Below, one piece after another: positions 34,905-44,391 of a stretch of DNA of 64,000 nucleotides. The DNA is taken from positions 580,501 to 644,500 of the forward strand of contig CM038715.1 in assembly GCA_021613375.1 (NCBI GenBank). Reading direction: 5' to 3'. The notes under the pieces were generated by a model, which saw only the letters and a program-made list of their open reading frames with translations, was not told where the DNA came from and made no database searches. The DNA comes from Megaleporinus macrocephalus. Lineage: Eukaryota > Chordata > Actinopteri > Characiformes > Anostomidae. The translations under genes and the position numbers were made by a program. Position 1 is the first letter of the stretch. Each line of letters begins with the position of its first letter.

Positions 34905-35330
34905 AGTCAAGTCAAGTCAAGTTAAGAGGCTTTTATTTTCATTCCATCTACGTACAAGTACACAGTGGAGTGAAATTTCGTTCCTCCAGGAACAACACAG
35001 TGCAACATAGAACAAAGAGTACAGAGTACAAACATGCAGACACAGTTTTACCTAGAAACAATAAATACAACACATTAACAGACATTACACACAGTAAACA
35101 GACAGGACAGTAATTAGACAGGACAGTAATTAGACAGGGCAGTAATTAGACAGGGCAGTAATCAGACAGGACAGTAATCAGACAGGACAGTACACAGACA
35201 GGACAGTACACAGACAGGACAGTAATCAGACAGGACAGTGCACAGACAGGACAGTAATCAGACAGGACAGTAAACAGACAGGACAGTACAGTACAGCACT
35301 CATTAATACCATAAATACTACCATAAAACA
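34905..35330 (-). mobile_element. LINE 3' end with GACTT tail and 16-bp array
   Basis: On the minus strand the copy ends GAAAATAAAAGCCTCTTAAC followed by TTGACTTGACTTGACT, a short tandem tail. Upstream (rightward) lies a 16-bp tandem repeat, GACAGGACAGTAATTA-like, about 12 copies at 35099-35294. No coding sequence is present. Confidence 0.65.
35099..35294. repeat. 16-bp tandem repeat, about 12 copies
   Basis: Units of AGACAGGACAGTAATT with AATC, ACAC and AAAC variants at the end of the unit. It gives a spurious cysteine-rich minus-strand frame. Confidence 0.9.
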
Positions 35331-35331
35331 A

Positions 35332-35830
35332 CCATCAGAATCAGAATCAGAAATACTTTACTGATCTCAGGGGGAAATTGCAGTTTTTACAGTAGCAGCC
35401 GGTTATGTAGAAGAATAAACACTCTAATAATAATTTACAACATAAAAGAAATTTGTAATATGTACACATAAATAAGTCTTATAATACAATAGAAGAATAA
35501 AATATAAAGTGACTGTGGCACATAAATAAATAATTCTTATAATACAATAGAAGAATAAAATATAAAGTGACTGTGGCACATATATAAATAAGTCTTATAA
35601 TACAATAGAAGAATAAAATATAAAGTGACTGTGGCACATATATAAATAAGTCTTATAATACAATAGAAGAATAAAATATAAAGTGACTGTGGCTATAATA
35701 TTAAGTACAGATATACTGTATACAGCAGCAAAAGTTTAGAAGTAGGAAAGTTTTGCACATTTGAGTTGTTATATTCAGTTAAATATAACAACCATATTAT
35801 AGAACATAATACAATAAAATAACATTATAT
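35332..35830 (-). mobile_element. LINE 3' end with GATTCT tail
   Basis: The plus strand reads CAGAATCAGAATCAGAAATACTTTACTGATC; its complement is the tandem-tailed 3' end I recall for an L2-like fish LINE. A 58-bp tandem repeat follows at 35463-35695. Confidence 0.65.
35463..35695. repeat. 58-bp tandem repeat, four copies
   Basis: Each unit contains TCTTATAATACAATAGAAGA and AAAGTGACTGTGGC. Copies differ at only a few positions. Confidence 0.95.
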
Positions 35831-36231
35831 AGTAGTTACGTTGTGACAACCCTGTTAAGACAACGTAAACACAACCACCGTTTGACGTAGTAGAAAAGTG
35901 GATACAAGTCGATGAACCAGCTAGAGCCAACTATGCAATTACAATATAAGAGCACACTTAACAAAACACTCTACTTTAAACTTACAGCTATTCAAACAAA
36001 CTACAGTAACTACAGTATGTAGTACATCTAAAACAAATTCTACGTCTTTTAAGTGTCCTCCAGAAACAGTTCCGTTGTGTTGTGAACTGTTTTGTAGCAT
36101 GTTTGTTTTGTGAATCTGCGGCACGTTTGTTAAATGCAGTGTCGCGTTGTCGCTTTGATGAAAGTGTTTTCTGTTTGCAGCGCGTCTGTGAATCTGCAGC
36201 GTGTTGGGTCTTCTCAGCCACCGTACTAATC

Positions 36232-36644
36232 CAGTTTTTGGCATATCCAGATTGCATTCAGATTGTTTTGATGGTCTCAGTCTGGATGCTCTGATCACGC
36301 AAATTGAATTTAAATGAAGATGGAGGTGCTGGGATTTAAGAAAAGAGTCATGAACCATGACTTGGTAGAGCGATTGTTTGCTGGGCGCTATTACCGCCAC
36401 TCATGCAGGTATGTTGGTGATGTCTGGACACACATCCAATCTGATCACTCAGAAATAACAGCGCAGACTGTCATCTCAAAAGACCTGGTTTGAGAAGCAA
36501 ATCCCATCTGTCTGCAGTCTGAACAGAACCTTAGAGTCTCTGAGAAGAGGAACATAATGCAAGTGACTCCTTTGGGAACAGCTTATGTTATGGGCTTAAG
36601 ACTGGAATGACAGAAGAGTTAACCTCACAGCCTCACAGCACTCA
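36232..36644. other. Single-copy sequence, no gene seen
   Basis: No frame or repeat was recognised. Confidence 0.4.
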
Positions 36645-36647
36645 AAA

Positions 36648-36780
36648 GTATAAAGATTTTATTGTCAAGTGATGGAGTGTTTGTATAATTTTCAGTTAAA
36701 TATATAACTATTAAAAAGACATATAATTGGGCAGAAAAACATAAATATTACACTTAATCAGTGGGGAACCATCATGGCCT
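36648..36780 (-). mobile_element. Short LINE tail-like segment
   Basis: AAGATTTTATTGTCAAGTGA reads on the minus strand as a ...GACAATAAAATCTT 3' tail, like those at 51160 and 5494. Only about 130 bp can be assigned. Confidence 0.4.
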
Positions 36781-36812
36781 TCTACGCCCTCTCAGAGGGC
36801 CTAAAATATTCT

Positions 36813-36813
<1 letters not shown>

Positions 36814-36847
<34 letters not shown>

Positions 36848-37550
36848 ATTTTATTTTATCTACTTACAGTTTGACAATCAACATCAAACAATTATAAAAA
36901 TATAGGAAAATAAATTATTCAAACTATTTAATCTGTGTTGGAGTGTGAGGGGTTAAGTGGAAGCCTGTGAGTCTGTGTCTCCCCCTATAAGGACTGTGAT
37001 GCCTGGTGTGATGTTGGTGATTGGTGGTCCCGCTGTTCATGTACAAAGGGGGCCAGGCAGTTATAATTCAGTGCCATACCAATTTCAAACAGTAAAACTG
37101 ACCAATCATATCTTCCCTCTAAGTGGGCGGGGCTTAACTGTATGATCATTTTCGCCCGCTGTGGTGACGCTAGCTGGCGCTAGGCTACCACTGCTAGCTA
37201 GTTTGCTGAGTCATGATGGTAGTCCATGTCCCCCCCCAAACTGTCAAAACCACCCCCTCTGAAAACTCGAGCACAAATATTTCTCTCGCGCGTAGAGAGC
37301 AGCTGACAGTACTGCACTTTGCGCATGAGGAAAAATACCAATCGCGAGAGCAATAAAGGAGTTTAATAGATAATTTGAGCATGTGTATCTTTGGTTATTT
37401 ATAAGGTGGAATCTTATTTAGATTAAGAAGGTGTCTATGTTGTACAGATGTTATTGTTTGTTGCATTTCTGTCGTCTCATTTTTTGTTTCTCGACTCGCA
37501 GTTTATTAGTAGAGGAAACAGCTTAAGGGTCACGGTTTGCTACTGCACTT
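36814..37550 (+). mobile_element. Large dispersed repeat, copy B (inverted relative to 10520)
   Basis: It starts at an AC microsatellite (about 36814-36845), runs through AGTTTGACAATCAACATCAA, the block AGTGGGCGGGGCTTAA and CAAAACCACCCCCTCTGAAA, and ends near GGTCACGGTTTGCTACTGCA. All of these occur in reverse order and complement in 10520-12018. The 420-bp internal block of copy A is missing here. Confidence 0.7.
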
Positions 37551-37856
37551 AATACATAATGACTGCTTATATATCAGTGCTGTTCTTTGCCCTGTATGAC
37601 AATTTCATGATAAATGGGTCAATAGAAATGCTCCAACACGGATGGTATAAAATCTATTTGCACTAACTTACATTAAATGTAAAGAACATTTTTTGCTGTC
37701 CTGTAAGAATAATTTTGGTGATACTTGTTTTTCTTTGATATCAATGATATCTTTCTGTGTAACCACGTTCAAACTTCATGGCTGCCCAGTATTATTTATA
37801 GTTGTTAGCTAATAAGTGTTTTGGTTAATTAGCTTTTCATTCAATTAAATAAAGAC

Positions 37857-37968
37857 TACCGCTGATGCAGCTTAACAAATCCTTGTAATAGCTGAGGGTC
37901 TCATGAAAAAGTTGGGATGCAAACCTTTGCTATTCAAACTAGATCACACGTTTCTGCTATTGTTGAGT
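37857..37968 (+). repeat. Direct duplication, copy 1
   Basis: The 110-bp segment beginning CCGCTGATGCAGCTTAACAA recurs at 38545-38656 with few differences (for example GATGCAAACC versus GATCCAAACC). Confidence 0.9.
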
Positions 37969-38089
37969 TGTTTTTTTTCGTTTTGAGAACTATTTAAATT
38001 ATGTTATGTTTAAACATGCACCATAAAAAGTGATACCACCCCAACACCACATCCATTAGCTATCCGAACAGCAGACTCTCTTACAGTCT

Positions 38090-38480
38090 TCAAATGCAGA
38101 ATGAAGACCACTGTCTCTTTGTGAAGCACTTATAAGCACTAATCTTCTGTGTTACTGAAATGAATCATAATTACACTTACGAAGCCATACTTAACTCTTT
38201 TATCTTCTAGGTAGGAACACTGGCTAGGTATTGGACTTACACAGAATGTAACATTTTATTTTGTTTTCTTCTTTCTAGGTATTTCTGTCTTACTAGGTAT
38301 TCCTAGGTATTGCACTTGTACTGTATCTAACTTGGTATTTTGTTGTCATCTTTCTAGATATCAACACTGGCTTTTATTTCTGGTAGTGTTTGAGCTCAAG
38401 ACTAGTTTGAACTCTGACCCAACATGAAGCAATTGTGAAAGTTGCTCTGGATAAGAGTGTTTGCTAAATGCAGTAGATGT
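38090..38480 (-). repeat. Dispersed repeat, second copy of the 5846 family
   Basis: The reverse complement begins CATCTACTGCATTTAGCAAA and TTATCCAGAGCAACTTTCAC, continues with several ACCTAG words and ends with GTGCTTCACAAAGAGACAGT, in the same order as 5846-6240. Confidence 0.7.
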
Positions 38481-38544
38481 AAATATAGTTTTAACACTTT
38501 TGTTATTTTTCTCTGTTTTCTCTGTTATATATATATATATATAC

Positions 38545-38656
38545 TGCTGATGCAGCTTAACAAATCTTTGTAATAGCTGAGGGTCTCATAAAAAAGTTGG
38601 GATCCAAACCTTTGCTATTCAAACTAGATCACTCTTTTTCTGCTATTGGTCTCATG
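38545..38656 (+). repeat. Direct duplication, copy 2
   Basis: It matches 37857-37968 and lies directly between a TA tract and the hairpin arm at 38655. Confidence 0.9.
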
Positions 38657-38694
38657 AAGACTGCGACCTCTGCAGGCGCTGGAAGGAAGTGCTT

Positions 38695-38774
<80 letters not shown>

Positions 38775-38814
38775 AAGCACTTCCTCTCAGTGCCTGCAGA
38801 GGTCTCAGTCTTCA
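38655..38814. repeat. 46-bp inverted arms around a long TA tract
   Basis: The arms 38655-38700 and 38769-38814 are complementary with four mismatches; both contain AGGAAGTGCTTACAATA or its complement and CCTCTGCAGG or its complement. The loop is an uninterrupted TA microsatellite of about 68 bp. TGTAAGCACTTCCT occurs a third time at 39625-39638, again beside a TA tract. Confidence 0.9.
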
Positions 38815-39105
38815 GAGTACTAAGTAGCTCTGGACACACTCACACACCAACCTTCTGTCATCTGAGCTCTCACGCCTATGGGTCTCCACGCTGTTAGGTC
38901 TGTTCGGTCATTGGGCTTTGTGTTTTTGCTCGCACGTTGAAGCGAATAAGGAATAATCTCTGTCCTGGTTTTCTCCACAGCGTTCGAGGGTGTGCTTTCC
39001 GAATTCACTGCTTAGATGGAGGATCAGCGCCTGAACACCGGGGCTCTGGAATTCCCATCAGTGGCCACATCTAACCATCTAAACCAACTGTTCCAGTGCA
39101 TGTAT

Positions 39106-39106
<1 letters not shown>

Positions 39107-39171
<65 letters not shown>
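39107..39171. repeat. (TA)n microsatellite
   Basis: About 32 uninterrupted TA units lie at the left edge of a Tc1-like element. A frame reading alternating Ile-Tyr here is an artefact. Confidence 0.95.
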
Positions 39172-39176
<5 letters not shown>

Positions 39177-39603
39177 GGGTTGGACTGCCAAGGACTACAG
39201 AACCATTCTGGAGGACCATGTGCATCCAATGGTTCAAACATTGTATCCTGAAGGCGGTGCCGTGTATCAGGATGACAATACACCAATACACACAGCAAGA
39301 CTGGAGAAAGATGGTTTGATGAACATGAAAGTGAAGTTGAACATCTCCCATGGCCTGCACAGTCACCAGATCTAAATATTATTGAGCCACTTTGGGGTGT
39401 TTTGGAGGAGCGAGTCAGGAAACGTTTTTCTCCACCAGCATCACGTAGTGACCTGACCACTGTCCTGCAAGAAGAATGGCTTAAAATCCCTCTGACCACT
39501 GTGCATGACGCTGTATTGGCCGCAAAAGGAGGCCCTAAACCATACTAATCAATTATTGTGGTCTAAAACCAGGTGTTTCAGTTTCATTGTCCAACCCCTG
39601 TGT
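39172..39603 (+). mobile_element. Internally deleted Tc1-like transposon (3' half of transposase)
   Basis: CACAGGGGTTGGAC at the left and GTCCAACCCCTGTG at the right are the terminal inverted repeats, and TA tracts flank both sides, matching the TA target of Tc1/mariner. The interior codes for the C-terminal half of a Tc1-type transposase. The QDDNTPIHTA motif carries the second catalytic Asp, and SPDLNIIEPLW carries the third catalytic acid (Glu); the frame ends AKGGPKPY then stop near 39548. The N-terminal DNA-binding region, the first catalytic Asp and most of the left leader are deleted. A one-base deletion near 39310 shifts the frame between the two motifs. The copy cannot make an active enzyme. 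Confidence 0.92.
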
Positions 39604-39640
39604 GTATATATATATATATATATTTGTAAGCACTTCCTGT

Positions 39641-40679
39641 AAAATGAACTGTAAAATGTAATATGATAACAATTTTAAATTTTTTTACTTTTTTGGGGGG
39701 GCTAATAGCTTGTGACATTTGGTAGGCAAATCCACAAAAAAGCTAGAAAACCTAGATCAGCTGGTAGAGCACCTCATATTAAACAGCTGGCCTACATAAC
39801 ATCAACCGAGCCCACTGAATTACTTGGTTTTGTATGAGTCATTTGGAGAGGCTGTTAGCTGTTGTTCACTATATTGACTATTTAGTTCTGCACTTCTCCT
39901 GAATTCAAGCACATTCTCACACAGATGCAATACAGATAAGAGCTATAGTCTCCCTCTCATGCTGCCCAGAGGGTCTAAAGGCAAAAGCCATGAATAGATG
40001 AGAGTGAAAATACTGTTGTAAAGGAAAATGTATGCATTTTATTGATGGGGCGAAGCAGGGCTGTAAATTGTTGAGCACTCTTTACTCTTTATAGGTGGGT
40101 GTGCTGGACAGTAGTCATTATTATGTCTTGAGCTTCCTCCCAGGATTGTAGTCATTTGTAATGACCTGAGGGCAAGAGCAGTACTTGGCTGATAATAGTT
40201 TGAGCTGATCTCTATGATCATCTTAGTCAGATATACGCTTGCAAATGGCTTTGCACTGAACTCACCAGACTCTCAAGCTCAGCGCTGGCTTCATGGTGTG
40301 ACTTAATGATGGCTCCTCCAATTAGGATCAATACTCAAGTCAGATTTGACATATTTTCAACATAATGCCATGTAGCTGCCTTTTTAGCTGTAATTGCACC
40401 AATTTGTGTTCAGTGGCTGAGCTTCTGACTGTAGGACACTTCAGTGTATTGGATGCATTCGGAGTCCACAGCTGAAAGCCTTTGCTGTTACATATGAATC
40501 AAATGAAAAAGGTTAAGGTGTAATGTTTGAAACTTTACATGATCTCAGACAGTATGTCTTCTCTGTCCAAAGAAAAACAAGTATCTGGAAAATAGTAACC
40601 TTGTGGGAGAAGCTTATAATATTCGTTATTTTTAATGGAGGTCAATTTAAAGAGATTTTATTTAAATCAATTTTGCAGT
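39641..40679. other. Single-copy sequence, no gene seen
   Basis: No element was recognised. A G-run lies at about 39696-39701. Short frames only. Confidence 0.4.
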
Positions 40680-41058
40680 TGTCACGCCCTGCCTGTCCTC
40701 GTCTGTCTGTTTACGTCCTGTCAGTTCCACGTGCCTCTGTTTACGTTTCTCGTGTTGTCGTGTGCTCCTTTGTTTCTGGTCTTGCCCCGCCTGGCTCACC
40801 TGTGCCCCATTAGTGTCCAGTCCGGTCACCTGTTCCCTCTTGTAAGCCTTTGTTATTTATATCCTCTGTCTGCTGTCTGTGTTGGTCGGTTATTGTTGTT
40901 GTTATAACTCAGTTGTTGGTGTAGCTCCGTCTTTGTAACCCATTTGTTTACACTTCGTTTTGTTTCTTTATTAAAAAAAAATAGTTTGTTTATAAGCTTG
41001 CATTTGTGTCCGCCCCTGCCTTTGTCTGCTCCGACTCCAGCTCACCAGCTACCCGTGT
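40680..41058 (+). mobile_element. LTR-like repeat, 5' complete copy
   Basis: It begins TGTCACGCCCTGCCTGTCCT, carries TTTATTAAAAAAA (about 40967-40979) as a polyadenylation-like signal, and runs to CACCAGCTACCCGTG. The copy at 34173-34491 continues 11 bases further to CCTGACA. TGTCA...TGACA ends would fit an LTR, but the 3' end is missing here and no target duplication can be shown. Confidence 0.5.
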
Positions 41059-41231
41059 GAAAATTGGCACTGTCAAACCTAGGGGACTCAAAAACACAAG
41101 AAGTTGCGTGTGTAAATATCCCTCCCACGAGCCTGGCGCTCCGCCGTGCCATTCCATGATGTGCTGCGCTGCCCCACCGCAAGAAGTTGCTACTCAAAAA
41201 AATTTCCCAGGTTGGCAGGTCTGCTATTTCA

Positions 41232-41781
41232 TTTCAGCTTGTTTTCATTCATGTACATTTACATTCCAGTAAAGATTATTGATAACATGTCTTTGAAGTT
41301 TGACTTCATTACAATACTTATAGACAACTAGTCATCATATCTTCTGCTCCATGAAACACATGTTAATGTTCAGTAGTAACAGATATGCTTCTTTAATATA
41401 TTTACATTGTATTAAACTACATTCATGTTTAATGGGCGTATATGAGCTGAAACAGGAAGCCTAGCGCATCCCAAATTTATTCATCATTAACATTTTAATA
41501 TAACATTATAGTTTTTATGGCTTTTAGAAGAATATGATTTTTGGGGAGGTGGGCTAGTGCACTATAGACCCCTGTGGTGCGGCCTAAGCTTTTGTCCTTA
41601 ATGGCATTTTTTTTCTCTTACATTACTTTTACTTTTATACTTTAAGTAGTTCTGAAATCAGTACTTTTACACTTTTATTGGAGTAAAAAGCTTCAGTTGA
41701 TACTTCAACTTCTACAGAAGTATTTTTAAACCTAGTATCTATACTTCCACCTGAGTAATGATTGGAATTGACACCTTTGTT
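41232..41781 (-). mobile_element. hAT-like non-autonomous element, half copy, minus strand
   Basis: Its reverse complement begins AAAGGTGTCAATTCCAATCA and matches 29960-30500, through TGGTGCGGCC-containing sequence and CTTTACTGGAATGTAAATGT. The part with the 36-bp array and the right end are absent. Confidence 0.75.
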
Positions 41782-42142
41782 AACCTCACAGACTCTCTTT
41801 TGCCTAAATGTGCACAAATTCTCTCAGACACATGCCGAAATCTTGTGGAAAGCCAGCTGGAGGCTGTTATAGCTGCAAAGCCCAGGGTCAACTTCATATT
41901 AATGCTTTTGATTTTGGATTGGGATGTCCAGTAAGTTCACGGTGGGGTCACGGTAAGATGTAAATTAGGTGCAGAAAACTTTCTGCATAATATGATTATA
42001 CAAAAATATTATTTTTGTTTCTTTAAGTTCGTGATACACAGTTTTTTTTATTCGTTTGATGAACTGATAAGTCCTAATGCAGAGCTGAAATCTTGTCTGT
42101 GTTCTTAAAATTTGCTTTTGGAGTGCTCAAGCACCCTCCGGC
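41782..42142. other. Single-copy sequence
   Basis: Nothing recognised. Confidence 0.4.
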
Positions 42143-42290
42143 CATTCAGAGCGGAGCGGATAGCCCTTTGTAAATTCAGAGCACTGACGCAGTACTCGTG
42201 CGTAAATTCAGAGTGCTGAGAGAACATTGCTTTGTACATTCAGAGCACAGACGGAATATTTGCTTGTAAATTTGGAGCGCTGTGCTTTTG
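42143..42290. repeat. Degenerate ~33-bp tandem repeat, four to five copies
   Basis: The words TTTGTAAATTCAGAGCACTG, GCGTAAATTCAGAGTGCTG, TTTGTACATTCAGAGCACAG and TTGTAAATTTGGAGCGCTG recur at intervals of about 31 to 34 bp. Confidence 0.7.
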
Positions 42291-42682
42291 GCCCACGCAT
42301 GATACATCTCCACTGCTTTGGCTGAAAGCTGAGGGTGGGCAGAGCGTTCCAAAACCATTAGCATTATTGAAAGGTGGGTGTGGTAGATTATCCAGCCAGA
42401 TTTTACTTTTGTTGGTCGAGTCTGATGATCATGTTAGTGTTTAGTGCTTAATGTAACTGAATTGATGTAATTAAGTACATGTAGTAAAATGCTGTGAGTT
42501 TCCACTGCTGTGAGAATCTTTGGTCAAATTGCAACAGAGTCTGCTTGAAGAGGTCCTTGTTTATAATGCAGTTAAAGACTCCAATGCAGTTCAATTAAGC
42601 CATCAATATGCAGCTCTTTGGTTATTTATAATCTTGCCTAAGTAATACACAATACAGGAAATTCAACTTTGTCTAAAAAACT

Positions 42683-44383
42683 GGCGGCACAATGGTGTAG
42701 TGGTTAGTATGGTGGTGTAGTGGTTAGTATGGTGGTGTAGTGGTTAGTATGGTGGTGTAGTGGTTAGTATGGTGGTGTAGTGGTTAGTATGGTGGTGTAG
42801 TGGTTAGTAAGGTGGTGTAGTGGTCAGTATGGTGGTGTAGTGGTTAGTATGGTGGTGTAGTGGTTAGTATGGTGGTGTAGTGGTTAGTATGGTGGTGTAG
42901 TGGTTAGTATGGTGGTGTAGTGGTTAGTAAGGTGGTGTAGTGGTTAGTATGGTGGTGTAGTGGTCAGTAAGGTGGTGTAGTGGTCAGTATGGTGGTGTAG
43001 TGGTTAGTATGGTGGTGTAGTGGTTAGTACGGTGGTGTAGTGGTTAGTACGGTGGTGTAGTGGTTAGTACGGTGGTGTAGTGGTTAGTTCGGTGGTGTAG
43101 TGGCTAGCACGGTGGTGTAGTGGTTAGCACGGTGGTGTAGTGGTTAGTACGGTGGTGTTGTGGTTAGTTCGGTGGTGTAGTGGTTAGCACGGTGGTGTAG
43201 TGGTTAGTACGGTGGTGTAGTGGTTAGTACGGTGGTGTAGTGGTTAGTACGGTGGTGTAGTGGTCAGTACGGTGGTGTAGTGGTTAGTGTGGTGGTGTAG
43301 TGGTTAGCGTGGTGGTGTAGTGGTTAGTGTGGTGGTGTAGTGGTTAGTATGGTGGTGTAGTGGTTAGTACGGTGGTGTAGTGGTTAGTATGGTGGTGTAG
43401 AGGTTAGTACGGTGGTGTAGAGGTTAGTACGGTGGTGTAGTGGTTAGTACGGTGGTGTAGTGGTTAGTTCGGTGGTGTAGTGGTTAGCACGGTGGTGTAG
43501 TGGTTAGTACGGTGGTGTAGTGGTTAGTACGGTGGTGTAGTGGTCAGTACGGTGGTGTAGTGGTTAGCGTGGTGGTGTAGTGGTTAGCGTGGTGGTGTAG
43601 TGGTTAGTGTGGTGGTGTAGTGGTTAGTATGGTGGTGTAGTGGTTAGTACGGTGGTGTAGTGGTCAGTACGGTGGTGTAGTGGTCAGTACGGTGGTGTAG
43701 TGGTCAGCATGGTGGTGTAGTGGTCAGTACGGTGGTGTAATGGTCAGTACGGTGGTGTAGTGGTTAGTATGGTGGTGTAGTGGTTAGTACGGTGGTGTAG
43801 TTGTTAGTACGGTGGTGTAGTAGTTAGTACGGTGGTGTAGTGGTTAGTACGGTGGTGTAGTTGTTAGTACGGTGGTGTAGTTGTTAGTACGGTGGTGTAG
43901 TGGTTAGTACGGTGGTGTAGTGGTTAGTAAGGTGGTGTAGTGGTTAGTACGGTGGTGTAGTGGTTAGTACGGTGGTGTAGTGGTTAGTACGGTGGTGTAG
44001 TGGTTAGTACGGTGGTGTAGTGGTTAGTAAGGTGGTGTAGTGGTTAGTACGGTGGTGTAGTGGTTAGTACGGTGGTGTAGTGGTTAGTATGGTGGTGTAG
44101 TGTTTAGTACGGTGGTGTAGTGGAGTGTGTATGTTCTTCCCGTGCTTGAGTGGGTTTCCTCCAGGTACTCCGGTTTCCTCCCACTATCCAAACACATGCA
44201 TGTTTGGTTGATTGGCCACTCTAAATTGCCCGTAGGTGTGAGTGTGTGTTGGCCATGCGATGGACTGGCGAACTGTCCATGGTGTACCCCGCCTTCGCCT
44301 GATGACGCTGGGATTGGCTCCAGCCCCCCTGTGACACCAACTAGCGGGATAAAGCTGCAGATAATGGATGGATGGATGGAGTG
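42683..44383 (+). mobile_element. SINE with tandemly amplified tRNA-like head
   Basis: It begins GGCGGCACAATGGTGTAGTG and ends in GGATGGATGGATGGAG. The direct repeats AAAAACT at 42676-42682 and 44384-44390 flank it as a 7-bp target duplication. The body from 44121 (GTATGTTCTTCCCGTGC, then GTTTCCTCCAGG and ATTGCCCGTAGGTGTGAGTG) is a repeat I recall as very common in fish. Instead of a single head it carries 71 copies of 20 bp. The B-box region that normally links head and body is missing. The element could not be a standard polymerase III unit, because A boxes are present in excess and no B box is visible. Confidence 0.85.
42691..44110. repeat. 20-bp minisatellite, 71 copies, each with an A-box match
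   Basis: The consensus unit is GGTGGTGTAGTGGTTAGTAC. In almost every unit TGGTGTAGTGG fits the polymerase III A-box consensus TRGYNNANNNG. The phase is never lost over 1420 bp. The 5' third ends mostly in TAT and the 3' part in TAC, and a 300-bp block (15 units) is repeated at 43141 and 43441, with the second block slipping by one unit. Confidence 0.97.
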
Positions 44384-44391
44384 AAAAACTC

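Larger units (their letters stand above)
34559..36225. mobile_element. TACGGTGGC-family element split by LINE tails
   Basis: The left end TACGGTGGCTGAGAAGAGCC and the right end CTTCTCAGCCACCGTA are inverted and about 190 bp of each side is recognisable. The flanks CAAATC (34553-34558) and CTAATC (36226-36231) match at five of six positions, like the exact 6-bp duplication of the copy at 13851. The middle is occupied by two LINE 3' ends (34905-35330 and 35332-35830), so the original element was probably near 1 kb or less. Confidence 0.65.

Noticed and set aside
35146..35331. Cysteine-rich repeat peptide
   Set aside because: It is a by-product of a 16-bp tandem repeat in a LINE tail.
39016..39499. 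Frames reading long Ile-Tyr runs
   Set aside because: They are translations of a TA microsatellite fused to a decayed Tc1-like transposase.
42691..44110. Cluster of tRNA genes
   Set aside because: Units are only 20 bp and hold just an A-box-like segment. No anticodon arm, B box or acceptor stem is present.
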